Below are positions 8,273 to 15,437 of a DNA stretch of 64,000 bases, piece by piece. The translations under genes were made by a program, and so were the position numbers. Origin of the DNA: JAZDCZ01 sp046757925 (GTDB lineage: Bacteria; Gemmatimonadota; Gemmatimonadetes; Gemmatimonadales; GWC2-71-9). The DNA is taken from contig JBHHZE010000007.1 of the NCBI GenBank assembly GCA_046757925.1, positions 1-64,000 on the forward strand, read 5' to 3'. The number at the start of each line of letters is the position of its first letter. Within the stretch, counting starts at the first letter, position 1. Under the pieces are notes generated by a model. That model made no database searches. It was given only the letters and a program-made list of their open reading frames with translations, and was not told the origin of the DNA.

Positions 8273-9329
8273 TGTTCGACCGGCGGTGCTGGTCGTCGAC
8301 GATAGCATTCTCATGCGTCGTGTACTTTCCGACATCGTGAACGGGTCCGAAAGGTACAGTGTGATTGGTACCGCCCGGAACGGCTCCGATGCCATCGGGA
8401 AAGTTCGCTCACTCGAGCCCGACCTGGTGACTATGGATATTGAGATGGCGGGAATGGGTGGTCTGGATGCCATCGAGCGGATCATGAGCGAAACTCCCGT
8501 GCCCATCGTTGTGGTGAGTGCGTACGGCCAGCCCGGTACCGACGCGGCGATTAGGGCACTTGAGTTGGGGGCAGCGGAAGTGGTGGCCAAGACCGGACCC
8601 TCCGACATCGAACGGCCCGCCATGGCGCCTCAGCTCCTCGCCGCGCTCGATGCGGCTCACGCGGCGGACGTCGCCCGCATGGTAACGTTGCCACCCACCG
8701 CTGTCGGCACGGGTTACGCTCCAGCGGGTCACATATGTGCCGGTCAGGCGTCAGTCGGGGTCGTCATTGCCGCGAGCACCGGTGGGCCGCGCGCGCTCGT
8801 ACAGCTCGTTCCTCAACTTCCCGAAGGGTGTGGCGCTGCGGTGTTGGTGGTACAGCACATGCCGCCCGCGTTCACCAGGAGTTTGGCTGCCCGCCTGGAT
8901 GGTGCCGGTCCGTTCCGCGTCGTGGAAGCCGAAGACGGTGCGCAGGTCTTGGGCGACACCGTGTACGTAGCGCCGGGCGATTACCACATGAAGGTCAGCA
9001 CAAATGGGATGTTGCATGTCGCGCTCGACCAGAGTCCACACATCTGGGGGGTTAGGCCTTCGGCCGATCCCCTGTTTCGTTCCGTTGCCCGGTACTTTGG
9101 CGCGCGCTCGGTCGGAGTGGTCCTCACGGGAATGGGTAGGGACGGGGCAGCGGGTCTCAAGGCGATTCGCGACGCGGGGGGCGCCACGTTCGCCCAGGAC
9201 CGGGCGACGTCCGCGATCTTCGGCATGCCGCGAGCCGCAATTGAACTTGGTGCTGCTGAAGTAATTGCACCGTTGAACGAGCTCGCAGGTTTGGTGGGGC
9301 GCACTTTGTCCACATGGGCAGGTGCATGA
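8250..9329 (+). CDS. cheB: CheB protein-glutamate methylesterase response regulator
   Basis: 359 residues. A receiver domain covers 11-130 (VLVVDDS, phosphoacceptor Asp63 in VTMDIEM). The C-terminal esterase has a catalytic Ser in IAASTGGPRAL, a His in VVQHMPP and an Asp in LTGMGRDGAAG. It removes methyl groups from chemoreceptors when phosphorylated, normally by CheA. No cheA is visible in this window. ATG at 8250 has AAAGG at 8233-8237, a somewhat long 12-base spacing. It ends in an ATGA overlap with the first cheW. Confidence 0.95.
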   Translation: MVSQSRSDVRPAVLVVDDSILMRRVLSDIVNGSERYSVIGTARNGSDAIGKVRSLEPDLVTMDIEMAGMGGLDAIERIMSETPVPIVVVSAYGQPGTDAAIRALELGAAEVVAKTGPSDIERPAMAPQLLAALDAAHAADVARMVTLPPTAVGTGYAPAGHICAGQASVGVVIAASTGGPRALVQLVPQLPEGCGAAVLVVQHMPPAFTRSLAARLDGAGPFRVVEAEDGAQVLGDTVYVAPGDYHMKVSTNGMLHVALDQSPHIWGVRPSADPLFRSVARYFGARSVGVVLTGMGRDGAAGLKAIRDAGGATFAQDRATSAIFGMPRAAIELGAAEVIAPLNELAGLVGRTLSTWAGA

Positions 9330-9754
9330 CGGGTTTCCTGGTGGTTCGCGTCGGGCAGCGGCACCTTGGTTTAGAGATAGACCGGATGGTTGCAGTCATC
9401 GACGGCTTCGATGTTGACGTGGTCCCGAGTGTCAACCCTGCGGTGAGGGGAGTGACTACTGTACACGAACGAATAGTCCCGCTGATCCATCTCGGGTCGC
9501 TGATCACAAACACACGACCTCCGGATCCGTATGGCCGCACGATGGTCCTCGCCGACTGTGGAGGCGCAGTAACGGCGTTCGAGGTGGACGATGCCAATGA
9601 GGTAGTGTTCGAAACTCCACAATCGGTCCCGGATGGTCTCGAGATCCCGTGGGCATCGGGCGTGGCGAGATGGGAGGGAAAGTTGATCCCGATAGTGAGT
9701 GTGGCAACACTGGTGGATCGCCTCGACCCGGTCATCCTGAATGGAGCAGCATGA
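9326..9754 (+). CDS. CheW-like coupling protein 1
   Basis: 142 residues with a single CheW domain, which normally links receptors to the CheA kinase. The pattern FLVVRVGQRHLGLEIDRMVAV, then VRGVTTVHERIVPLIHLGSL, and the C-terminal WEGKLIPIVSVATLVDRL fits the family. I took the ATG at 9326, which overlaps the cheB stop (ATGA), rather than an in-frame ATG 12 bases upstream. It is divergent from the second CheW that follows, which suggests two distinct coupling roles. Confidence 0.88.
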   Translation: MTGFLVVRVGQRHLGLEIDRMVAVIDGFDVDVVPSVNPAVRGVTTVHERIVPLIHLGSLITNTRPPDPYGRTMVLADCGGAVTAFEVDDANEVVFETPQSVPDGLEIPWASGVARWEGKLIPIVSVATLVDRLDPVILNGAA

Positions 9755-10227
9755 GCCTAGACGACGAAGTCCAGCTGGTAACGTTCACAATCGCTGGTCA
9801 CGGCTTCGCGTTTGACGTGTCCCGGGTTGAACGAATTCTCCGGTACATAGACCCGGCTCCGCTTCCGGAAGCTCCAGGGTTTCTCGAGGGTACCATTCAG
9901 TATGGTGACGAACTGCTGCCGGTGGTCGATCTGCGGAAGCGCTTTAGCGCACCGGCCCCAGTGGTGGAAGAAACGCGGATAATCGTTGTCGATTGGGAGA
10001 CCGGGCGAGCCGGGATGGTGGCTGACAAGGTGCTGGAGGTACTGAAGGTGGCGGCAGATGACATTAGACCTCCGCCACCGATCGTGCGAGGTATGGCAGC
10101 GCGGTACGTAAGCGGCATTGCTAGAATCGGAGAACAGACAACGATCGTGTTAGCTGCGTCGAAGTTACTCGATGATGAGGAGCAAATCACGCTGGATAAG
10201 TTGACGACGGGGAGTTCCCATGAGTGA
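9751..10227 (+). CDS. CheW-like coupling protein 2
   Basis: 158 residues, CheW family. Marks are the opening LVTFTIAGHGFAFDVSRVERILR, then LPEAPGFLEGTIQYGDELLPVVDLRKRF and a C-terminal region about the response to metal or partner (VSGIARIGEQTTIVLAASKLL). The true start is the ATG at 9751 in an ATGA overlap; the longer open frame upstream lies inside the previous gene. It overlaps the following TPR gene by 8 bases. It is likely a receptor-CheA coupler in the same array as CheW 1. Confidence 0.9.
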   Translation: MSLDDEVQLVTFTIAGHGFAFDVSRVERILRYIDPAPLPEAPGFLEGTIQYGDELLPVVDLRKRFSAPAPVVEETRIIVVDWETGRAGMVADKVLEVLKVAADDIRPPPPIVRGMAARYVSGIARIGEQTTIVLAASKLLDDEEQITLDKLTTGSSHE

Positions 10228-11083
10228 ATCCATTATGGCACAGGTGCGAGCTTCATATGACGCAATCGCACAGAAGCTCCAATCGGGCGTTCCCATCTCC
10301 GAGCGGGATGCTCTCAAGCAAGAAATCATTGCTTTGTTCAAGACGGTGGATCAGGCGATCACGGATCTTTCCGCCCTGAAAGAGGGCATCCGTGAACTGG
10401 TCGAGCAATACAAGCGGCTGGCCCAGAGCGACGAGGGGGGGACCGCGCCCCAATTCACCGGTGCCGTGCCGGCGACCCGGGTCGACCACATCGGTGCTTC
10501 CACTTTTATCGAGAAGGGTTGGAGCCTCATATCCCTGGGTGACTACCCTGGGGCGCTTCAAGCTCTTTCGAAGGCTCTGTCGCTGTCGCCCGGTGACGTA
10601 CAGGCGGAGTCGTTGCTCGGCTGGGCCCAGATGTTGAATGAGGACTATGACGATGCGTTGGCTACCTTCCAGCAGGTTCTCAGCAAAGAGCCGGCTAATT
10701 CACTGGCGCGGATCAACGTTGGGTATATCTGTCTCAAGAAACGCATTTTTGGTGAAGCGATCGAACATCTCTCCAAAGCCATTCGGTTGGACAACGACAA
10801 GAAGGCAACACTCTACGCGCACTTCTATCTTGGTCTCGTCTATCAAGAGCGCGAGATGTATGAGGACGCGCAGACGTTCTTCGAAAAGACATTGGAGTTG
10901 GGGCCGAATCTCATCGAGGCATACTTCGAATTGGGCCGGGCGCAGTGGTTTGCGGAGGAACGGGACGAGGCCAGGGAGACCTGGGCCCGAGGTTTCAACG
11001 CCAACAAATTCAACCCGTGGGGCAAGCGTTGCAAGGAAATGCTGGACCTGGTGGAACAGGGTCAGGAGCCACCACGTTCATAA
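10220..11083 (+). CDS. TPR-repeat protein of the chemosensory operon
   Basis: 287 residues. The first 75 are predicted helical and charged (coiled-coil-like, ending in IRELVEQYKRLAQ). From about 95 on there are four to five TPR units, such as AYFELGRAQWFAEERDEARE, and a conserved-looking end. No signal peptide or membrane segment, so it is cytoplasmic. It overlaps cheW 2 by 8 bases and its TAA overlaps the next ATG (TAATG). It is probably an adaptor in the same complex as the TPR/DUF4388 proteins. The function is not otherwise recognisable. Confidence 0.75.
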   Translation: MSESIMAQVRASYDAIAQKLQSGVPISERDALKQEIIALFKTVDQAITDLSALKEGIRELVEQYKRLAQSDEGGTAPQFTGAVPATRVDHIGASTFIEKGWSLISLGDYPGALQALSKALSLSPGDVQAESLLGWAQMLNEDYDDALATFQQVLSKEPANSLARINVGYICLKKRIFGEAIEHLSKAIRLDNDKKATLYAHFYLGLVYQEREMYEDAQTFFEKTLELGPNLIEAYFELGRAQWFAEERDEARETWARGFNANKFNPWGKRCKEMLDLVEQGQEPPRS

Positions 11084-11955
11084 TGATGGGGTTGATAACT
11101 CTGGCTGTGCAGGATCCGCAGCTGGTTACGGTGGGTAGGGTGAGAGCTATCTATTGGCCCCAGCAGGAGACTGCGGCGATGGCACTTGCGGAGATGGCCG
11201 ATGCGATGCGTCCCTGGCCGGGCCTTCCCAATCGAGGCCGGCGACCGGTCCGTCTGATCGTAGCACCGGACGCTGCAAAGTTCGACTCGCTGACCAAAGG
11301 GCGCGTGCCCGAGTGGGGAGCGGGTGCGGCTTTCCCCGCGTCCAATACGATAGTGGTGAGATTGACAGGGGACGTGATGCGCGTCCTGCGGCACGAAATG
11401 GCGCACCTGGCGCTCCGCGAAAGTGTTAGAAGGGCGCCTCTTTGGTTCGATGAAGGGTACGCCGCGAGGGCTGCCGAGGAGTGGAGCCGGTTGGATGTCC
11501 TGCGCGTCAACTGGGCCCTCCTGACAGGTGCCGCGCCCTCGTTGAGCCGGCTGAATGGCGACCTTCGCGGCGATGAGGCCCGGGCAGAAACCGCCTACGC
11601 CCTCGCCACCACCGCCGTGCTGTTGCTGGAACGGCTTGGTGGAAAGCGTGGGCTGGCACCGTTGATTGAGAACCTGGGAGAAACCCGGGACTTGGATCGT
11701 GCGCTCCGTGTAACAAACCAGATGACTCTGGGTCAATTCGAGGCGTTGTGGCAGCGGGATCTCCACAAACGCTATGGCTGGGCGCTCGTTTTCGGGTCGA
11801 TGGGCATTTTTTGGGCAGTCGTGGGACTGGCCCTCGCGAGCCTATGGGGTTGGCGCAGACGACGTTATCACCAGCGCAGGCTGGACTTGGATGAGGGCTG
11901 GGCCGTTCCGGGTGAACTGGATGACGCCACGCAGGCCGACCATGCAAGTGCTTGA
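11083..11955 (+). CDS. Peptidase MA-like zinc metallopeptidase, membrane anchored
   Basis: 290 residues. A gluzincin-type site is visible: HEMAH (in VLRHEMAHLAL) and, about 17 residues later, the third ligand Glu in WFDEGYA. One strong transmembrane segment near the C-terminus (about 232-254, ALVFGSMGIFWAVVGLALAS) is followed by a basic tail, so the catalytic part probably faces the periplasm. The N-terminus (ITLAVQDPQ) may act as a weak signal segment. The ATG at 11083 overlaps the previous stop; an ATG at 11086 is an alternative. The substrate is unknown. Confidence 0.75.
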   Translation: MMGLITLAVQDPQLVTVGRVRAIYWPQQETAAMALAEMADAMRPWPGLPNRGRRPVRLIVAPDAAKFDSLTKGRVPEWGAGAAFPASNTIVVRLTGDVMRVLRHEMAHLALRESVRRAPLWFDEGYAARAAEEWSRLDVLRVNWALLTGAAPSLSRLNGDLRGDEARAETAYALATTAVLLLERLGGKRGLAPLIENLGETRDLDRALRVTNQMTLGQFEALWQRDLHKRYGWALVFGSMGIFWAVVGLALASLWGWRRRRYHQRRLDLDEGWAVPGELDDATQADHASA

Positions 11956-11982
11956 CGCATATGGAACTTCCGGGTAGCCTAA

Positions 11983-12171
11983 GTGTCTATGCCTGGGAGA
12001 AATTCGCCCGCGAGGCTCCACTTCCGGAGCAGAAATCTGGTAACTTTGGGCTGCGCATTGGGGGCGGTGGGTGTAGGCTACCTACTGCTTGCCGGCGGCA
12101 ATACGACTGTGGCACCAGTGCTCTTGGTTTTGGGCTACTGCGTGTTGTTTCCACTGGGCCTGGCGCTTTGA
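11983..12171 (+). CDS. Small two-helix membrane protein
   Basis: About 62 residues: a basic N-terminus (PGRNSPARLHFRSRN) followed by two hydrophobic helices separated by GGNTT. No recognised family name. The start is GTG 11983 or ATG 11989, and neither has a strong Shine-Dalgarno. Its TGA (12169-12171) directly abuts the first base of tRNA-Val, so the tRNA would have to be processed from a shared transcript if the promoter lies upstream. Similar short proteins next to tRNA genes may exist in relatives, but I cannot check that here. Confidence 0.6.
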   Translation: MSMPGRNSPARLHFRSRNLVTLGCALGAVGVGYLLLAGGNTTVAPVLLVLGYCVLFPLGLAL

Positions 12172-12246
12172 GGGCGAATAGCTCAGTTGGTTCAGAGCGC
12201 CTGCCTTACAAGCAGGAAGTCGGGGGTTCGAATCCCTCTTCGCCCA
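12172..12246 (+). tRNA. tRNA-Val (anticodon TAC)
   Basis: The cloverleaf folds by eye: acceptor GGGCGAA with TTCGCCC (12239-12245), D arm with AGCTCAGTTGGTTCAGAGC, anticodon stem CTGCC/GGCAG-type around the loop CTTACAA (anticodon TAC), T arm with GGTTCGAATCC, and discriminator A at 12246. CCA is not encoded. The 5' end abuts the stop of the small membrane protein. Confidence 0.95.
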
Positions 12247-12309
12247 TTGCAACGGAGGTGCCGTATTCTTAGTCTGACCACTAAAAGCTTCAACGGGGAG
12301 TATATCGCT

Positions 12310-14043
12310 GTGCGGTGGCTACGCTCATCTCTCGGGACAGGGCTTTTATTCGTTGTCGGTTTCGCCGGAGTGCTGCCTTCGCAGCTGAATGCGCAACAGC
12401 GCAAACCACGAATGTTGTTCCTCGCTCCGGCACCCCAATCTCCCGAGGACTCCACATACGTGCATGAAATGGTCGGAGCCCTTAGGATAGCGGCGCGGAA
12501 CAAGTATCGCCAGAAGTGGGGTGTAATCAAGAAGACGGTGATCGAAGACCTGCTCGTGAGCTCGGGTTTCTCCGCCACCACCATAGTCGATCACACCATG
12601 GTCGAACAGGTGGCCAAGGCGCTCCAGGCAGACGGCTACATGTACGGTTGGCTTTCTCGTAAAGGACGGACGCCGGAACTCACGTATCGGATGGTCGACG
12701 TGCGGCGGACCGGAATGGCGGGGTGGATGAAGGTCATAGGTCAGCCGGAAGATCCACCACGAACGTTTGCACGTCGGGTGATGGACTCTTTGCGGACCCA
12801 GGTCAAAGCGGCCGATTTGGCCCGAGACTGCTCCGCCAGACGTGATCGCGGCGACTTCAAGCGCGCACGCGACAGGGCATATAAGGCGTTCGAGCTCTAT
12901 CCCAACCATCCTGCGGCTGCAATGTGCTTGTCCTACGTGTTCGAGGCCACGCGGCAGGGCCCGGACAGCATCATCTGGGCGTACGAGAAGGCGGCGAAGG
13001 GTGATTCCCTGTACCTGCTGGCATGGGAGAATCTGGCACGGCAGTATCAGCGCCGGGGTGATACAGCCAGGGCCGTGAATGCCTTCGCCAAGCAGCTGCG
13101 AGCGCACCCCGACGATCAAGACATCCGCTATACGGTGGCCGCCGGGTATATTGCCACCAAGAATTACGCACGGGGCCGTCAGATAATCGAGGAGGGCCTC
13201 CGCCGCGATCCCGACAACTTGAAATTCGTGGGGCTCAAGGCCCGAGGGTGTTTTGAAGGTGCCATGTGGGACTGTGCCCTCGAAGCCTTGACCCAGCAGT
13301 ACGAATTGGATTCTTCGTTGGTTGGAGACACCTCGTTCTACCAGCAGGTCTTTGCAATTGCCAGACAGGTGCGCGACACCGCTGCCATGCTCCGATGGGC
13401 CAGCGAGGGGCTCCAATATGCGCCCAATTCGCTGCCGTTCTGGAGGGCGCGAGCGACACTGTTGCAGCGAGCAGGAGTTCAGGACTCGGCGCTCATGGCG
13501 TTCGAGCGCTTGATCGAACTCGACCCGGCCGATGCGCTGACGCTGCTAACAGTTACGACCATTCATGCTAGGGAACTGAAGATCGATTCAGCCACACCAC
13601 TCGATACAGCGGCACTCACCGAACTCGAAGGCCTGCTGGAGCGACTCGGTGGACTCAGTAAAGACACGACCGTGATCATGAGAGTAGCGGGGATGTACTA
13701 TACGACAGGTCAGAAGCTCGTGCAGTTGCAAATAGACATTCCACTTGGCGTTAGCTGGCTCGAGAAGGCCCAAAGCTACGATTGGCAGAACAAGGTCACG
13801 GCTCCGGCCAATTTCTGGATCGGCTTTGGCCTATTTGTCGTCGCCCGCGCGATGGACACGGAGATCCTGGATTCCGAGTCCTGTAGCCAGATTGGTGAGT
13901 ACCAGCAGGTCCTGAACCGGGGGTTCCAGGCGATGACCGCAGGCCGCAGCGTGGCTCCGAAGAACGCGGACCAACTCTTGAGCGTGTACCGGCAGCTCAG
14001 GGCACGGCCCGCGCAGTTCCGCCAAGCGTACAAGTGCAAATAG
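12310..14043 (+). CDS. Secreted TPR protein
   Basis: 577 residues. An N-terminal signal peptide (basic MRWLRSS, hydrophobic GLLFVVGFAGVL, likely cleavage after LNA before QQR) sends it to the periplasm or outside. The first mature 150 residues (LAPAPQSPEDSTYVHEMVGAL on) do not resemble a family I know. From about 180 onward, repeated TPR helices dominate (YPNHPAAAMCLSYVF, ARQYQRRGDTARAVNAF). I chose GTG 12310 because it starts the signal peptide and follows GGGGAG with 9-base spacing; the open frame runs back through tRNA-Val, which cannot be coding. Role unknown. Confidence 0.78.
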   Translation: MRWLRSSLGTGLLFVVGFAGVLPSQLNAQQRKPRMLFLAPAPQSPEDSTYVHEMVGALRIAARNKYRQKWGVIKKTVIEDLLVSSGFSATTIVDHTMVEQVAKALQADGYMYGWLSRKGRTPELTYRMVDVRRTGMAGWMKVIGQPEDPPRTFARRVMDSLRTQVKAADLARDCSARRDRGDFKRARDRAYKAFELYPNHPAAAMCLSYVFEATRQGPDSIIWAYEKAAKGDSLYLLAWENLARQYQRRGDTARAVNAFAKQLRAHPDDQDIRYTVAAGYIATKNYARGRQIIEEGLRRDPDNLKFVGLKARGCFEGAMWDCALEALTQQYELDSSLVGDTSFYQQVFAIARQVRDTAAMLRWASEGLQYAPNSLPFWRARATLLQRAGVQDSALMAFERLIELDPADALTLLTVTTIHARELKIDSATPLDTAALTELEGLLERLGGLSKDTTVIMRVAGMYYTTGQKLVQLQIDIPLGVSWLEKAQSYDWQNKVTAPANFWIGFGLFVVARAMDTEILDSESCSQIGEYQQVLNRGFQAMTAGRSVAPKNADQLLSVYRQLRARPAQFRQAYKCK

Positions 14044-14053
14044 CGCTTGCAGC

Positions 14054-14082
14054 TTGAATCGGGTTCCGGCTCTGCCTACATT
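14054..14082 (+). promoter_or_regulatory. Sigma-70-like promoter for tRNA-Asp
   Basis: TTGAAT (14054-14059) and TACATT (14077-14082) are separated by 17 bases. Transcription would begin near 14089, about 12 bases before the mature tRNA-Asp 5' end. It sits in the only non-coding gap upstream of the tRNA. Confidence 0.6.
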
Positions 14083-14100
14083 GGGTGTCCGGGTTTTTGA

Positions 14101-14174
14101 GGGGTTGTAGCTCAGCTGGTTAGAGTGCCGGTCTGTCACACCGGAGGCCGCGGGTTCGAGTCCCGTCAGCCCCG
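14101..14174 (+). tRNA. tRNA-Asp (anticodon GTC)
   Basis: Acceptor GGGGTTG pairs with CAGCCCC (14167-14173, one G-T pair). The D arm is AGCTCAGCTGGTTAGAGT, the anticodon loop CTGTCAC gives GTC, the T arm is GCGGGTTCGAGTCCCGT, and the discriminator is G at 14174, as expected for tRNA-Asp. CCA is not encoded. An intrinsic terminator follows. Confidence 0.96.
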
Positions 14175-14202
14175 TGGATAATCAAGTGAATGCGATACGC
14201 CT

Positions 14203-14233
14203 AGCCCCGCATGCTCGAGCACGCGGGGCTTTT
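14203..14233 (+). terminator. Rho-independent terminator after tRNA-Asp
   Basis: An 8-base perfect stem AGCCCCGC (14203-14210) / GCGGGGCT (14223-14230) with a 12-base loop containing the palindrome GCTCGAGC, followed by TTT at 14231-14233. It separates the tRNA transcript from the cell-wall cluster that begins 14 bases later. Confidence 0.8.
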
Positions 14234-14247
14234 GCGATCTGGCAGCG

Positions 14248-15159
14248 ATGATGGCCGTTTACCACACACCAGTTCTGTCGACCCACATTGCGGCCCTGGC
14301 GCAACACCGGAGCCGGCTGGTCGACTGCACTGTGGGTGGGGGTGGTCACGCGGCGACCCTGGTGCGATACGGAGGCGAGTTGTTGGCCATAGACCGGGAT
14401 CCCGAGGCTATCGAGCAAGCTCGCAAGACCGTCGCGAGCAGCCGCGTCCGTTGGCTCAACTGCAACTTCGCCGATGATCGAGCGCTGGGGGCGATTCGCG
14501 AGTTTCGTCCGGATTTCGTGCTGTTCGATCTGGGAGTTTCCGGACACCAACTCGACTGCGACGGGCGGGGGTTTTCATTCAGGCCAGGTGTGCAGTTGGA
14601 TATGCGCATGGGTGAGGAGGACACGAACGCGGCCGAGATGCTCAACGATCTCCCCCATTCCAGTCTCACCGCGGTCTTTCGGGAGGGCGCTGACGAGAGG
14701 AGATCCCGAGAGCTGGCGACAGCCATAGTACGCCGGAGACAGAACTCACCCTTCCGCACCAGCGACGATTTGGTGAATGCGATACGGTCCGTCCTCGGCC
14801 CCCGCAGCGGGCCGTCCGACTTTGCGCGGATATTCCAGGCGCTGAGGATGGCGGTGAACTCCGAGCAGGCCGCACTGCAGGTTGCCTTACCGGCAGTCTT
14901 ACAAGCCCTGGTGCCGCAAGGGATCATGGCGGTCATTAGCTATCATTCAGGCGAGGACCGGATTGTAAAGAGCTTCTTTCGGGAATGGGCACGGTCGTGT
15001 GTCTGCGCCCCGGCGGTGCCGGTTTGCAGTTGCCGCGGTCGAGCGCTGGGCCACATGGATCCCCGCAAGGGGATCCAGCCGACTGACGATGAGGTCGCCA
15101 GGAATCCGAGGGCGCGAAGCGCCAGGCTGCGCGTGTTTGTGAAGGCCAATGCGTGTTAA
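14248..15159 (+). CDS. rsmH: 16S rRNA (cytosine1402-N4)-methyltransferase
   Basis: 303 residues, first gene of the dcw cluster. It methylates the N4 of C1402 in the 30S P site. Family marks are YHTPVLSTHIAAL at the N-terminus, the SAM site VDCTVGGGGHA, FDLGVSGHQLD, DMRMG, and the C-terminal ISYHSGEDRIVK. In the last motif Gly replaces the more common Leu (SYHSLEDR). ATG 14248 and ATG 14251 are both possible, and no clear Shine-Dalgarno is seen in the 14 bases after the terminator. No mraZ lies upstream, where it usually does. Confidence 0.95.
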   Translation: MMAVYHTPVLSTHIAALAQHRSRLVDCTVGGGGHAATLVRYGGELLAIDRDPEAIEQARKTVASSRVRWLNCNFADDRALGAIREFRPDFVLFDLGVSGHQLDCDGRGFSFRPGVQLDMRMGEEDTNAAEMLNDLPHSSLTAVFREGADERRSRELATAIVRRRQNSPFRTSDDLVNAIRSVLGPRSGPSDFARIFQALRMAVNSEQAALQVALPAVLQALVPQGIMAVISYHSGEDRIVKSFFREWARSCVCAPAVPVCSCRGRALGHMDPRKGIQPTDDEVARNPRARSARLRVFVKANAC

Positions 15160-15436
15160 GGGCCGGATCTGGATCGGCCTTTGGCTGCTTTTTGCACTCT
15201 CGATGTTCGCATGGGTGGTTTGGCGCGACACGTCTGGGTTCGTGGATGCAGGAAGGTTAGACAACTTGCGAAATCAGCGCTCCGCACTTCAGTCACGTCG
15301 TGCTGAATTGATCCGACGCATCCGGGAGGCCGGGAGCCGGGCTGTTTTGGGACCGCAAGCGGAATCGCTCGGGTTACGCTTGCCTGCTGACAGCGAAATC
15401 ATCATCCTGCAAGCACCGTTACGCGAGAGGCGTTGA
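15149..15436 (+). CDS. ftsL: FtsL-like cell division protein
   Basis: 95 residues: a short basic N-terminus, one transmembrane helix (about 8-25, IWIGLWLLFALSMFAWVVW), then a coiled-coil-like stretch (LDNLRNQRSALQSRRAELIRRI) and a short tail. This is the topology of FtsL, which with FtsB and FtsQ activates FtsW/FtsI at the septum. Sequence identity in this family is always low, so the call rests on size, topology and position between rsmH and ftsI. It overlaps rsmH by 11 bases. Confidence 0.75.
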   Translation: MRVKGRIWIGLWLLFALSMFAWVVWRDTSGFVDAGRLDNLRNQRSALQSRRAELIRRIREAGSRAVLGPQAESLGLRLPADSEIIILQAPLRERR

Positions 15437-15437
15437 G

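Noticed and set aside
11952..12272. A 106-codon open frame that spans the end of the small membrane gene and tRNA-Val
   Set aside because: It reads straight through a well-formed tRNA and lacks protein-like composition; it is a chance frame.
12247..12275. Promoter for the secreted TPR gene (TTGCAA-17-TAGTCT)
   Set aside because: Both hexamers are weak, with the -10 matching only three of six, so I did not list it.
12187..12309. Coding extension of the secreted TPR gene back to 12187
   Set aside because: This stretch is occupied by tRNA-Val and has no ribosome site; the signal peptide starts at 12310.
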